This document shows positions 9,104-20,123 of a stretch of DNA of 64,000 bases, piece by piece. Below the pieces are notes generated by a model that was not told the DNA's origin, searched no databases, and saw only the letters and a program-made list of their open reading frames with translations. Source of the stretch: Hyphomicrobium sp. NDB2Meth4 (GTDB lineage Bacteria > Pseudomonadota > Alphaproteobacteria > Rhizobiales > Hyphomicrobiaceae); the NCBI RefSeq assembly GCF_900117445.1, contig NZ_FPEJ01000005.1, positions 1 to 64,000 of the forward strand. The letters are read 5' to 3'. Positions within the stretch are counted from its first letter, which is position 1. Each line of letters opens with the position of its first letter. The position numbers and the translations under genes are program-made.

Positions 9104-9844
9104 TCAGACCAGCCCGCGGGCAAAAGCGCGCGCATGCACCGGCATGTCTTCCGTGCCGTCGTCGGCGCCGCGCACGATGACGATATCATCGAGCTCTGGG
9201 GACGCCTGCCCCTCGATGAAACGCATGATGCGTGCGCGCAGCGCCTCCGCAGTCAGCGCGCTGCGCCACTCGATACCGATGGCGACATGCACGCCCGCGG
9301 GCGCCACGACATAACCCGGCACACGCTGCAGATCGCCGGGAGTCAGCCCTGTCTCTTCACCAAGCTCGCGCACGATGCAGCCGTCGATGTCGATCCGCCC
9401 CGCCGCAGCATCATCCGCATCGATCACCCCGCTCGGCGGATAGACGCGCCCCGAATTGAGTTGCCCCGGCGCTTGCCGCCCAAACAACAGGTGACCATCA
9501 GCCGACCGGATCAGCGCCGCGCCCGAGGCTTCGCGCACGACATCGCTGGTCGCAAACGGCAGCGACCGCCAATAGAGCATCGTGCGGAAATCCGTCTTGA
9601 AGAGTGTCCCCGACAGCCGGCCTGCTTCGATTTCATGCTCGCGGAAGAGATAGACGTCGCCGTTGAACAGCGACGGGCATGCCGCGCGTCGGCGCTCCCA
9701 ATAGCTGACGATCGCCGCCTGGTCCCGTTCGGCCAGCGGCCAGCACCACTCGTCGATGCTGAGCACACATTCGCTAACCCGAACCACCGCGCCCTGTCCT
9801 GGAATAGCTCGCACTGCAGCGCGCTCCGGCAACTTTATGGCCAA
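9104..9844 (-). CDS. NUDIX hydrolase
   Basis: A 246-residue protein with a NUDIX box near residues 150-172: Gly at the start of GVIDADD, then CIVRELGEETGL, which supplies the REUxEExGU magnesium-binding core. NUDIX enzymes hydrolyse nucleoside diphosphates linked to another group; the substrate is not readable here. The N-terminal half (about 1-100) carries no recognised motif and may shape substrate choice. PPSGVID just before the box suggests a somewhat divergent family. It precedes the phzF-like gene on the same strand. Confidence 0.88.
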   Translation of the reverse strand: MAIKLPERAAVRAIPGQGAVVRVSECVLSIDEWCWPLAERDQAAIVSYWERRRAACPSLFNGDVYLFREHEIEAGRLSGTLFKTDFRTMLYWRSLPFATSDVVREASGAALIRSADGHLLFGRQAPGQLNSGRVYPPSGVIDADDAAAGRIDIDGCIVRELGEETGLTPGDLQRVPGYVVAPAGVHVAIGIEWRSALTAEALRARIMRFIEGQASPELDDIVIVRGADDGTEDMPVHARAFARGLV

Positions 9845-10289
9845 AATCGAAGTGGCCCACTCAAACTTGATTTCCGCGGCGAAATCTTAGTTTCGCCAAG
9901 AACAAACCACGCTCGTTCCACGATGCAGGAGTGGACTGAGGGTGTCAGCAAGCAGTGCCGAGGGGGACTTTGCATTTGCTTCGCCCAAGCGATCATCACT
10001 GACGGCATCCTCGCAGTCGCGCGTTTCAACGCGTGCGGCGATGACCGGAATTGCACCCGCCGGCCACGCGGCCTTTCGCAGGTGTGAGATCAGAAATCCG
10101 GCGGCGCCATTACCGTGGCGCCGCTGGAGCGGACGGTGGAGGTCCCCGCTTCTCCGCCGTCCGTTTCCTTGCGCGCCCTGCATCGAGCCCTTCCTCGTTG
10201 CAGGGCGACTGCCTGGAAGGCTCGCGTGGCTGTAGCCTGACGCTACCTCCCCAAAGCCCGCTGCGCGAGCCTTCTGGCTTCCTGCTTGT
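9845..10289. other. gene-free stretch with two strong hairpins
   Basis: No accepted gene: the open frames on both strands are Arg/Pro/Ser-rich and match nothing I recognise. The stretch contains hairpins at 10101-10124 and 10131-10162. It should also carry the promoter for the NUDIX gene and the 3' end of the small Cys-rich gene. Confidence 0.5.
10101..10162. other. two adjacent stable hairpins
   Basis: Hairpin one has perfect nine-base arms GCGGCGCCA (10101-10109) and TGGCGCCGC (10116-10124) with a six-base loop. Hairpin two has eleven-base arms GGACGGTGGAG (10131-10141) and CTCCGCCGTCC (10152-10162), with one T/G wobble. Neither is followed by a clean T-run on either strand, so they are weak as intrinsic terminators. 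A small structured RNA or Rho-aided termination of the gene at 10290-10520 are both possible. Confidence 0.45.
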
Positions 10290-10520
10290 CTAGAGGCAGC
10301 CGAGCGTCTTCGATCCGCACGTATAGTAGTTGATCATCTCCGCAGAGCAGCACGGCTGATCGGCGCCGCAGCGCCACGTCTTGATCTTGCCGCTCGACGT
10401 CTTGTGCTTGCAGATCTTCGTCGCATTCTTCGGACCAGCGACAGCCGCTCCGGACGACATCGCAAGCGGCATCGCAATCACTGCGACCGCCAACGCGATC
10501 GATGACAGAACACGCAACAT
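10290..10520 (-). CDS. small secreted cysteine-rich protein
   Basis: A 76-residue precursor. ATG at 10520 has AGGGAG seven bases upstream; a longer frame to 10553 would disrupt the signal peptide. Residues 1-28 form a signal peptide (LRVLSSIALAVAVIAMPLAM) with likely cleavage after AVA. The mature part, about 48 residues, is lysine-rich at first and has seven cysteines, including a CC pair and the ending KTLGCL, so it should be disulfide-bonded in the periplasm or outside. Function unknown. It is encoded downstream of ilvC on the same strand, but probably as its own transcript. Confidence 0.7.
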   Translation of the reverse strand: MLRVLSSIALAVAVIAMPLAMSSGAAVAGPKNATKICKHKTSSGKIKTWRCGADQPCCSAEMINYYTCGSKTLGCL

Positions 10521-10596
10521 GGCTGAACTCCCTGTTGACCCAGATGAGGTCAACAGTATGCGCCAAGTTCAGCCGAGTTGCAGTTGCGCCCGCGCC

Positions 10597-12283
<1,687 letters not shown>

Positions 12284-12287
<4 letters not shown>

Positions 12288-12922
12288 TGCTTTTTCTCTG
12301 GGGCCGCATCTGGGGCTGTAGTGGGACTTCCGGGAGCCGCTTCCGGCTGCGTCGGCACGACATCGGCGGGGCGAGGCGGCAGCTTCGCCCCCGGGAAAAG
12401 CGTCTTGAAGAAAAGCGGGAAGCCGTGCTCATCGACGTTCCGCTGGAACGCTACAATCTTCTCTTTCGGCACTTTGTACTGACCGAACGCCGCGCCGACG
12501 CGCCGCGACATCGTCTCGACCAGCATCTTCGGCGTTGGAGCGCCCTGGCGCTTCAGTACGTCCGGGGGCGTGCGCGAGTAGATCATCGTCAGGATCTGCG
12601 TCTCCATGTAGTCCTGCGCGATGCACGCCTCGAACGCCTTGGTGTACTCCGACGACAAGCTGTGCGTGCGGTAGCAGGCATCGATGAAGCCGAACGTCTT
12701 GGTCGCGCCCTGCGTGCGCTGCATCTGCGCCAGCCGCGTCGCCGCTTCCTTGATGTTCTCGACCTGATCCCAGCCCGGATCATGCGCAGCCGCGAGCGAC
12801 GTCGAGCCAAGTCCGATCACAGCGGCAGCCCCGAGCGCCAGCAGCCCGCGCACGTGCGCCACCTTCCTCGAGCCAGAAACGCTGACCGTACCCTTGACGA
12901 TATCGCTTCGCACATCTGTCAT
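12284..12922 (-). CDS. exported or membrane-anchored protein of unknown function within the ilv operon
   Basis: A 212-residue protein between ilvI and ilvN, with its start overlapping the ilvI stop by one base and its stop overlapping the ilvN start by four. A hydrophobic segment (HVRGLLALGAAAVIGLGSTSL, about residues 23-43) preceded by Lys/Arg looks like an uncleaved anchor or a long signal peptide. The rest is helical, with two conserved-looking cysteines (IDACYRTHS and EACIAQDYM) about 19 residues apart, then a Pro/Ala-rich tail (about 180-212). I do not recognise the family. Its tight coupling suggests co-regulation with branched-chain synthesis, but a role in it is not shown. Confidence 0.85.
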
Positions 12923-14688
12923 CAGACCAGAACCTTGCCCTCTGCTCCGATCGCGTTCTCGACTTCCTCGTCGGAAACGTCCTCGCCGAGCAGCATTTCA
13001 TTATGCGCTTTCCCTGACGGAATCATCGGGAAGCAGTTTGCCAGTGTCGCCACGCGACAATCGAAGATAACTGGCCCCTTCGTCTCGATCATGGCGCGGA
13101 TGGCGTCATCCAGCTCGGCCGGATCGTCGCAGCGCATGCCCGTCCAGCCGTAGGCTTCGGCGAGCTTCACGAAATCGGGCAGGCTCTCGGTATAGCTGTG
13201 CGACAGCCGGTTTCCGTGCAGAAGCTGTTGCCACTGCCGCACCATGCCCATGTACTGGTTATTGAGGATGAACACCTTCACCGGCAGGTCGTACTGCACC
13301 GCAGTCGAGGCCTCCTGGATGTTCATCAGGATCGAGGCATCGCCCGCGATGTCGATCACCAGCGACTTGGGATGCGCAAGCTGCGCGCCGATCGCCGCCG
13401 GCAGGCCATAACCCATCGTGCCGAGACCGCCCGACGTCATCCACCGGTTCGGCTCGTCGAAGTGATAGAACTGCGCCGCCCACATCTGGTGCTGGCCCAC
13501 TTCCGTGGTGATGTAAGAGTCGCGATCCTTCGTCAGTGCGAACAGACGCTCGATCGCGTACTGCGGCATGATCACGTCGTTCGAGTTCTTGTAGCTGAGC
13601 GACTTCTTCGCGCGCCAGCCGTCGATCTGCTTCCACCAGCTCTTGTGCGCCGCCTTGTCGAGCTGCGGCGCCTTCGACTTCCACACGCGCAGCATGTCTT
13701 CCAGCGTGTAGGCAACGTCGCCCACGATGGGGATGTCGACCTTCACGTTCTTGTTGATCGAGGAAGGATCGATGTCGATCTGGATCTTCAGCGAGTTCGG
13801 CGCGAACGCATCGAGGCGGCCGGTGATCCGGTCATCGAAGCGCGCGCCCACCGCGACCATCACATCGCAGTCGTGCATGGCCAGATTGGCTTCGTACGTG
13901 CCGTGCATGCCCAGCATGCCCAGCCACTGCTTGTCAGAAGCAGGATAAGCACCAAGCCCCATCAGCGTCGACGTGATCGGATAGCCGGTGAGACGCACCA
14001 ACTCGCGCAGCAGCTGGCTCGCCTTCGGGCCAGAATTGATCACGCCGCCGCCCGTGTAGAACACAGGCTTCTTGGCGCGCGCCATCAGGTCCACGGCATC
14101 GCGCACCGCAGTCTGATCCGGCTTCACGCGCGGCTTATAAGTCTTGTGTGCAATGTTCGACGGGCCGACGTAATTGCCGGTCGCGAACTGCACGTCCTTT
14201 GGAATATCGACCACGACCGGACCCGGCCGCCCTGCCTTGGCGATATAGAAGGCCTCATGCAGGATGCGGGCAAGGTCGTTGACGTTCTTCACCAGCCAGT
14301 TGTGCTTCGTGCACGGCCGCGTGATGCCGACCGTATCGCACTCCTGGAAGGCATCGTTGCCGATGAGGTGCGTCGGCACCTGCCCGGTGATGCACACCAG
14401 CGGAATGGAATCCATCAGCGCGTCGGTGAGCCCGGTCACTGCGTTGGTCGCGCCCGGCCCGGACGTCACCAGCGCCACGCCCACCTTGCCCGACGAGCGC
14501 GCATAGCCCTCGGCCGCATGCAGCGCACCGCCCTCCTGGCGAACCAGGATGTGCTTGACCTTATCCTGCTGGAACAGCTCATCGTAGATCGGCAGCACCG
14601 CGCCGCCGGGATAGCCGAAGATATGTTCGACGCCCTGATCCTTGAGCGCCTCGAGCACCATTTCTGCGCCCGTCATCGTGCGTGCCAT
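12922..14688 (-). CDS. ilvI: acetolactate synthase large (catalytic) subunit
   Basis: A 588-residue thiamine-diphosphate enzyme making acetolactate from pyruvate. The N-terminal catalytic domain shows GYPGGAVLPIYDEL (about residues 24-37) and the catalytic glutamate in HILVRQEGGALHAAEGYARSS. The central domain holds the FAD-contacting region, and the TPP motif IAGDASILMNIQEASTAVQ (starting GDA, near 445) ends in the usual N. ATG at 14688 is preferred, as GGAG stands seven bases upstream; a TTG at 14700 would extend it. It heads an operon with the exported orf, ilvN and probably ilvC. Could equally be named ilvB. Confidence 0.96.
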   Translation of the reverse strand: MARTMTGAEMVLEALKDQGVEHIFGYPGGAVLPIYDELFQQDKVKHILVRQEGGALHAAEGYARSSGKVGVALVTSGPGATNAVTGLTDALMDSIPLVCITGQVPTHLIGNDAFQECDTVGITRPCTKHNWLVKNVNDLARILHEAFYIAKAGRPGPVVVDIPKDVQFATGNYVGPSNIAHKTYKPRVKPDQTAVRDAVDLMARAKKPVFYTGGGVINSGPKASQLLRELVRLTGYPITSTLMGLGAYPASDKQWLGMLGMHGTYEANLAMHDCDVMVAVGARFDDRITGRLDAFAPNSLKIQIDIDPSSINKNVKVDIPIVGDVAYTLEDMLRVWKSKAPQLDKAAHKSWWKQIDGWRAKKSLSYKNSNDVIMPQYAIERLFALTKDRDSYITTEVGQHQMWAAQFYHFDEPNRWMTSGGLGTMGYGLPAAIGAQLAHPKSLVIDIAGDASILMNIQEASTAVQYDLPVKVFILNNQYMGMVRQWQQLLHGNRLSHSYTESLPDFVKLAEAYGWTGMRCDDPAELDDAIRAMIETKGPVIFDCRVATLANCFPMIPSGKAHNEMLLGEDVSDEEVENAIGAEGKVLV

Positions 14689-14776
14689 AACCAGCTCCAA
14701 GGCTTTCGGGTCGCAATCCGACCCCCTTAACTGTTGGCGCGCAACGTATGGTGCCGAAAATGACGGGTCAATGAGG

Positions 14777-15700
14777 CTATTGAACTAAAGATACGATTTT
14801 TGCCACTTCGCTTTTCATTTCTTGCGCGGAAACATGATACCACGCAATCATATTACTTCTAGCCCAAGTCAGCTGTCGCTTGGCGTACTGCCGCGACTCC
14901 GTTTGCCCCTCGCCGAGGGCTGCCTCTAGGGAGACCTCCCCGGCAAGGTGACGGCGCAGCGGACCGACCCCGAGCGACGACAAAAGCGGCAACGCGGGGT
15001 CTAGCCCGAGGCGTTCAAGTTGCATCACCTCATCCAGCGCCCCCGCATCGATCATCGCGCAAAAGCGCTCGTCGATCCGTCGATAGAGCTCATCGCGCTC
15101 CACCTGCACCAGCAGCGGCACTGCATCGGCGAGGTCGATGATCTTCTGCCGCGGCACTCGCTGCCATTCGGCCAGAGAGACGCCCGTTGCCTCCAGCACC
15201 TCCAGCGCCCGCACGATCCGCTGCGTATCGGTCGGCGCCAGCCGCCCCGCCGTCTCCGGATCGCGCGCCGAAAGCTCCCCGTGCAGCACACCGGCCCCCA
15301 CCTCGGCGCCTCGCGCACGCCAGTGCTGGCGCACATCGTCCGGGACGGCGGGTATCGGAGAAAGCCCCTCCGTCAGCGTCTTGAAGTAAAGCCCCGTGCC
15401 GCCGACGATGATCGGCCGCTGTCCCGCGCGTTGCGCCTCGCCCAGCACCCGGGCTACGTCCCTGGCATACCGCCCCGCCGAATAGCTCTCCCGCCCTGGA
15501 ACGAACCCATAGAGCGCATGCGGCGCGCGCTGTTCCTCCGCCGCTGATGGCCGCGCCGTCAGGATGCGCAACTCGCGGTAGACCTGCATCGAATCCGCAT
15601 TGATGACGATTCCGCCCAGTTCTTCGGCGAGACGCAACGCGAGCCCCGACTTTCCGCTCGCGGTCGGTCCGGCAATGAGGATGGGGCGCATGTCATTCAT
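14777..15700 (-). CDS. miaA: tRNA dimethylallyltransferase
   Basis: A 307-residue enzyme that adds a dimethylallyl group to A37 of tRNAs reading UNN codons. The P-loop LIAGPTASGKSGLAL is at residues 8-22, the acceptor-binding DSMQVYRELRILTARPS near 36-52, and PIIVGGTGLYFKTLTEG near 95-111. The C-terminal RQYAKRQLTWARSN fits the family's tRNA-clamp. The usual AIGYREL stretch reads SSLGVGPLRRHL here, a small divergence. It lies upstream of ilvI on the same strand, 88 bases away, and may be transcribed with it. Confidence 0.95.
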   Translation of the reverse strand: MNDMRPILIAGPTASGKSGLALRLAEELGGIVINADSMQVYRELRILTARPSAAEEQRAPHALYGFVPGRESYSAGRYARDVARVLGEAQRAGQRPIIVGGTGLYFKTLTEGLSPIPAVPDDVRQHWRARGAEVGAGVLHGELSARDPETAGRLAPTDTQRIVRALEVLEATGVSLAEWQRVPRQKIIDLADAVPLLVQVERDELYRRIDERFCAMIDAGALDEVMQLERLGLDPALPLLSSLGVGPLRRHLAGEVSLEAALGEGQTESRQYAKRQLTWARSNMIAWYHVSAQEMKSEVAKIVSLVQ

Positions 15701-15764
15701 GCGTGAAGCCCTACAGCAGCCCGCCTCTCCTTTCCATTACGCGCAGCGCTAATAGTTGCCGGCG

Positions 15765-17183
15765 CTAGTAACTGATTGTCGTACGCAGCCCGAACACCGC
15801 CGCGTTGGGAATGGCTTTCAGAGGATCGACCGGGTCGTTCGTATGCCCGCCGGGATTCCAGAAGTATTGGAAGTCGGGCTGTACGTAGAGACCCTGCATG
15901 ATCTCCGCCGTATAGCTCACCTCGAGCACGCCTTCGAAGCTGGGCGCCACCGGATCGCCGATCTCCCGGTAGAAGTCCATCACCCGCGACGAGACTCCGG
16001 TGTAGATGAAGCCAACCCCGAGCGTGTCGCGGGGACGATCGTCGAACAGGCCGTGCGCCGTCACGCCCGCCTCGAAATAATGCTGAATGAGATTGCCTTC
16101 AGGCGGAGCCACGATGTAGCTGCCGAACAGCGTCACGCCGCGCTGCTCTTTGCTGCCTGGCACGCGGTAAATCATCTGATCGAGAAGCGCGTAGAAGCCG
16201 TAGTCTTTATCCGCCACGGACCCGGTGGGACTGAAAAGTCCGATGGGCAGCCCATTGTTTCCGACGGCTTGCGGAACGAACGTCCCAAAGTAGCGATATG
16301 TCCCGAGCTTCAACTTCCCGGCCAGTTCGCCCTCACCCTGATTGTACTTGATAGCCGTTTCCGCAATGAACAAAGGCGCGGTGAACGGAAACAGTAGACC
16401 GTTGGGGCTGCAATCCTGCGGAACCTCGTCGTCAGGGCAGTCCCCCGCCGGATCGCCGCTGAAGAGGCCGAACAAGAACCCAATGCTGTCGTTCGGAGTG
16501 AACGCCAGTCGCGCACCCGGTGCCGCCATCGGATAGGACGGACCGCCGTCGGGCAAATTGATGCCTGTGATCGACGGCCAGCCGAACGAGCCGTTGAGAA
16601 AAGCGGCACCCGCCTCACTGATGATGAACTCCGAATCCGCAGACAGCTGGCCGACGCGCAGCGACATGTGATTATCGAGCAGCTTCTGCTCCAGATAGAT
16701 CTCGAACAACCGCGTCGAAGGCAGCGCCTCGATGAAGCTCGCCGGCATCAGCACGCCGAGGTTCGCCGCCGTGATGCTCTGCCCGTGGATCTGATAGCCG
16801 TTGGCGAAGAACCTGAGTCCCTTCAAGCCAGCCGCCTTTTCGAGATCGACTCCAACCTCCACATCGAGCCGCCCGATATATTGCGTGCCTTGGGCGTACC
16901 CGCCCACCGGATTGCCCAGCACGTCACCAATATAATTGACGGCATAAGTGATGCCCCGGCCCGCGAGCATCGTTCGCACACCCGCCGGATCGCCGAACCA
17001 GCGTGGGAAGTTTACTGCGATCGAGGGCTCGGGGAGCCCCGGAACGCGGTCGCTCTCTTCCTCGATCGTCTGCGCCCATACCGGGCTGAAGCATACGCTC
17101 GCCAGCGCGACCGCGACCGCCAGGCCGCGCGCACTCCAGCGCAAGTCGCCTACTATCCTGCCGCGACGGCGCGCACAGGTCAT
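15765..17183 (-). CDS. OprB family carbohydrate-selective porin
   Basis: A 472-residue outer-membrane porin. The signal peptide ends near residue 37 (LAVAVALASVCFSPVWAQ), with basic residues before it. The mature part begins around the OprB-like stretch GDPAGVRTMLAGRGITYAVNYIGDVLGN (given in pieces), then continues with many alternating strands such as LEIYLEQ-like and LGVGFIYTGVSSR, and it ends in an aromatic tyrosine (TTISY), as barrels do. OprB porins pass sugars, mainly glucose, but specificity varies. It is divergent from the CDGSH gene and not linked to a sugar ABC transporter, so its substrate is open. Confidence 0.9.
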   Translation of the reverse strand: MTCARRRGRIVGDLRWSARGLAVAVALASVCFSPVWAQTIEEESDRVPGLPEPSIAVNFPRWFGDPAGVRTMLAGRGITYAVNYIGDVLGNPVGGYAQGTQYIGRLDVEVGVDLEKAAGLKGLRFFANGYQIHGQSITAANLGVLMPASFIEALPSTRLFEIYLEQKLLDNHMSLRVGQLSADSEFIISEAGAAFLNGSFGWPSITGINLPDGGPSYPMAAPGARLAFTPNDSIGFLFGLFSGDPAGDCPDDEVPQDCSPNGLLFPFTAPLFIAETAIKYNQGEGELAGKLKLGTYRYFGTFVPQAVGNNGLPIGLFSPTGSVADKDYGFYALLDQMIYRVPGSKEQRGVTLFGSYIVAPPEGNLIQHYFEAGVTAHGLFDDRPRDTLGVGFIYTGVSSRVMDFYREIGDPVAPSFEGVLEVSYTAEIMQGLYVQPDFQYFWNPGGHTNDPVDPLKAIPNAAVFGLRTTISY

Positions 17184-17523
17184 GCAGTTTCCACCCCAAC
17201 CGGCCAGAGCCGATCAGGCCAGCCCGGACGGGGCCCGCCTTCCGCCGCTGATCTCGCACGATTCCCCAGCACTTGTGACGCCCGTGCATCGCTACGCGCG
17301 CGTCCACCTGCGAATCATTTCGCCAATTGCTGCACTGATATCGGTCATTGGCGCAGCCGCGACGTGCCTGTGACCTGCAAAACACGACGCCTCGCAAATT
17401 TACGCGCCCACGACTCCCAATGCGGGGTTTGCCGCTCTTGTCGCGCCGCATCGAAGCCGCTAGCCATCTACAAATGGTGCAACGGGACAAGCGCTCGAAA
17501 TCAAAAAGCAGGAGAAGTTGCGC
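17184..17523. other. divergent intergenic region
   Basis: About 340 bases between the oprB-like gene (minus) and the CDGSH gene (plus). No reading frame here has good composition. It must hold the promoters of the porin and of the CDGSH-liv transcript; I could not recognise specific operators or a riboswitch. Confidence 0.45.
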
Positions 17524-17766
17524 ATGGCTGACGAGCCGATCGTGGCCCAAACTGGCCCCTATCAGGTCGAACTGACGGAAGGGAAGCCGTATTTCTATTG
17601 CCGCTGCGGCCGCTCCCAGAAGCAGCCCTTCTGCGATGGCTCGCACAACGGCACCGGCATCGAGCCGATGCGCTTCGTCGTCGATCACACGGGAACGTTC
17701 AATATCTGTGGCTGCAAACAGACCGACGACGAACCATTCTGCGACGGATCGCATCTTTTGCTCTAG
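17524..17766 (+). CDS. CDGSH iron-sulfur domain protein
   Basis: An 80-residue protein with two CDGSH motifs, each binding a 2Fe-2S cluster through three cysteines and one histidine: YCRCGRSQKQPFCDGSH (about residues 22-38) and CGCKQTDDEPFCDGSH (about 62-77). It is a soluble tandem type without a membrane anchor. ATG at 17524 has AGGAGA about nine bases upstream. It precedes livH by only 32 bases, so read-through into the transporter operon is likely, although a functional link is not evident. Confidence 0.93.
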   Translation: MADEPIVAQTGPYQVELTEGKPYFYCRCGRSQKQPFCDGSHNGTGIEPMRFVVDHTGTFNICGCKQTDDEPFCDGSHLLL

Positions 17767-17798
17767 GTTTGCCAAGCTTTGTCGAGCCGGGGGGTAGC

Positions 17799-18713
17799 AT
17801 GGAATATTTCGTCCAGCAGTTGATCAACGGTCTATCACTCGGCTCGATCTACGGGCTCATCGCCATTGGCTACACGATGGTGTTCGGCATCATCGGCATG
17901 GTGAACTTTGCCCACGGCGATGTCTTCATGGTGTCGGCCTTCATCGCCCTCATTCTATTCCTCATCCTCACCCAGGTGCTCGGCGTAACCGCGCTCGGTT
18001 TTGCCCTTCTCATCGTATTGGTGCTGGGCATGCTTCTCACAGCGCTCTGGAGCTGGGTGATCGAGCGCGTCGCCTACCGGCCGCTCGCAGGATCGTTCCG
18101 ATTGGCGCCGCTCATCTCCGCCATCGGCATGTCGATCTTCCTTTCCAACTTCGTGCAGGTTGCTCAGGGCCCGCGCAACAAGCCCGTTCCCCCGATGTTG
18201 AACGATACGATCTCGATCCCCATCGGCAGCGGCTACGCCACCATCTCCGAAAAGCAGTTCCTCATCTTCGCGGTCACCGCCATCCTCCTCGTCGCCTTTT
18301 GGGCACTCGTACAGAAGACGAAGCTCGGGCGCGCTCAGCGCGCCTGTGAGCAGGACCGCCGCATGGCCGCGCTGCTCGGCATCGATGTCAATCGCACCGT
18401 GTCGCTCACCTTTGTCATTGGCGGTGCGCTCGCCGCCGTCGCCGGCATGATGTTCATGACCTACTACGGCGTGGTCAATTTCTCCGACGGCTTCACACCG
18501 GGCGTCAAAGCCTTCACCGCTGCCGTTCTCGGCGGCATCGGCTCGCTTCCCGGAGCCGTCATTGGCGGCCTGCTCATCGGTCTCATCGAGACCATGTGGT
18601 CGGCCTACTTCTCTATCGACTATAAAGACGTCGCCGCGTTCTCGATTCTCGCCATCGTCCTCATTTTCATGCCGTCCGGCCTGCTTGGGCGCCCCGACGT
18701 CGAAAAGGTTTGA
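17799..18713 (+). CDS. livH: branched-chain amino-acid ABC transporter permease LivH
   Basis: A 304-residue inner-membrane permease with about eight hydrophobic segments. The family start FVQQLINGLSLGSIYGLIAIGYTMVFGI (read in pieces) and FAHGDVFM are typical of LivH, as is the GVKAFTAAVLGGIGSLPGAVIGG motif near the C-terminus. ATG at 17799 begins the conserved sequence; the frame upstream overlaps the CDGSH gene and is not used. It forms the channel with LivM; livM begins three bases after its stop. Confidence 0.95.
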   Translation: MEYFVQQLINGLSLGSIYGLIAIGYTMVFGIIGMVNFAHGDVFMVSAFIALILFLILTQVLGVTALGFALLIVLVLGMLLTALWSWVIERVAYRPLAGSFRLAPLISAIGMSIFLSNFVQVAQGPRNKPVPPMLNDTISIPIGSGYATISEKQFLIFAVTAILLVAFWALVQKTKLGRAQRACEQDRRMAALLGIDVNRTVSLTFVIGGALAAVAGMMFMTYYGVVNFSDGFTPGVKAFTAAVLGGIGSLPGAVIGGLLIGLIETMWSAYFSIDYKDVAAFSILAIVLIFMPSGLLGRPDVEKV

Positions 18714-18716
18714 TCT

Positions 18717-20123
18717 ATGACTTCTGGCAGCCAGGGCGGGCTGCCGCCCGCATCGCACTCCATGCAGGCAATTCTGAAGGATGCCGCGATCTGGGCGCTC
18801 GTGACGCTCGGCCTCTGTTTCCCGATCATCGCCTTCCGCACCGACCGCGACCTGTCGCTGCAAACGTCGATCGACCCTCGCCCGTGGCTCGTCCTGTTCG
18901 CCGTCCTGGCGGTCTTCGTCGGCCGGCTGCTCTGGCGACTCTACGCACACCCCAAACGGCCCAAGCGCGTTCTCTTTCCGCCCCTCGACCTTTCCGATCG
19001 CCACAAGGTCTGGGCACCACGCATCGGCCTCGGCCTACTTTTGCTTTTTCCCTTCATCACCCTGCTGATCACCGGACAGGGCGGCGCCATCAAATGGATC
19101 GATAATTTCGGCGTCCAGATCCTGATCTACATAATGCTGGCCTGGGGTCTCAATATCGTCGTCGGCCTCGCCGGCCTGCTCGATCTTGGATACGTCGCCT
19201 TCTACGCCGTCGGCGCCTACACCTACGCCATCATCGCCACCTACGTGATCCCCGCGACGATTCCGGTGCTCGGCCCCTGGGCATTCTGGATCTGCCTGCC
19301 GCTCGCCGGCGTCCTAGCCGCGTTCTGGGGCATCCTGCTCGGCTTCCCGGTGCTGCGCCTGCGCGGCGATTACCTCGCTATCGTCACGCTGGCCTTCGGC
19401 GAGATCATCCGGCTCGTGCTCATCAACTGGGTTGCACTCACCAACGGCAACGCCGGCATCCAGACACCGCGCATCACGTTCTTCGGCTTGCCCTTCACCT
19501 CGCGCACCGGCGAGACGACATTCGCCGACGTCATTTCGCTGCCCGGCACCTCCGCCGTGCACCGATCAGTGTTCCTCTATTATGTGATTTTAGCGCTCGC
19601 GCTGCTCGTCGCATTCGTCACCCAGCGCATGCGGCGCCTTCCCATCGGCCGCGCCTGGGAAGCGTTGCGCGAAGACGAGATCGCCTGCCGCTCGCTCGGC
19701 ATCAACACCGTCAACACCAAGCTCACCGCCTTCGCCATGGGCGCCATGTTCGGCGGCCTTGCCGGTGCGTTCTTTGGCGCGCGCCAGGGCTTCGTCAATC
19801 CGCGCTCCTTTGAGTTCATGGAATCGGCAACGATCCTCGCCATCGTCGTGCTCGGCGGCATGGGCTCGCTGTTCGGCGTCGCGGTCGCCGCCGTCGTCGT
19901 CATCGGCGGCATCGAGCTGCTGCGCGAGCTCGACTGGCTGAAGGCGATCTTCGGTCCGAGCTTCGACCCGGCCCAGTACCGCATGCTGATCTTCGGTCTC
20001 GCCATGGTGCTGGTGATGATCTGGCGCCCGCGCGGCCTCATCGCCTCGCGCGAGCCTTCGATCACTCTGAACGAGGATGCCAAGGCAATCTCCGGCGCGC
20101 ACGTGCAGGAGGGCCACGGCTGA
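18717..20123 (+). CDS. livM: branched-chain amino-acid ABC transporter permease LivM
   Basis: A 468-residue permease. Two or three extra membrane segments and a basic loop (HPKRPKRVLFPP, about residues 78-89) precede the core, making it longer than many LivM proteins. The core shows YIMLAWGLNIVVGLAGLLDLGYVAFYAVGAY (in pieces), LRGDYLAIVTLAFGEIIR and the coupling-helix region GRAWEALREDEIACRSLGIN near 330. Its stop overlaps the livG start (TGATG). It pairs with LivH as the transmembrane part of the high-affinity leucine/isoleucine/valine importer. Confidence 0.95.
   Translation: MTSGSQGGLPPASHSMQAILKDAAIWALVTLGLCFPIIAFRTDRDLSLQTSIDPRPWLVLFAVLAVFVGRLLWRLYAHPKRPKRVLFPPLDLSDRHKVWAPRIGLGLLLLFPFITLLITGQGGAIKWIDNFGVQILIYIMLAWGLNIVVGLAGLLDLGYVAFYAVGAYTYAIIATYVIPATIPVLGPWAFWICLPLAGVLAAFWGILLGFPVLRLRGDYLAIVTLAFGEIIRLVLINWVALTNGNAGIQTPRITFFGLPFTSRTGETTFADVISLPGTSAVHRSVFLYYVILALALLVAFVTQRMRRLPIGRAWEALREDEIACRSLGINTVNTKLTAFAMGAMFGGLAGAFFGARQGFVNPRSFEFMESATILAIVVLGGMGSLFGVAVAAVVVIGGIELLRELDWLKAIFGPSFDPAQYRMLIFGLAMVLVMIWRPRGLIASREPSITLNEDAKAISGAHVQEGHG

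Noticed and set aside
7979-10087. A 702-codon open frame on the plus strand
   Set aside because: It is antisense to the PhzF and NUDIX genes, which have clear motifs. Its translation is Arg/His-rich and shows no domain; long antisense frames are common in GC-rich DNA.
9942-10235. A 97-codon plus-strand frame
   Set aside because: Arg/Ser/Pro-rich with no motif, and it spans two strong hairpins; not convincing as a gene.
13198-14730. A 510-codon plus-strand frame
   Set aside because: Antisense to ilvI, low-complexity Arg/His/Leu translation, no ribosome site.
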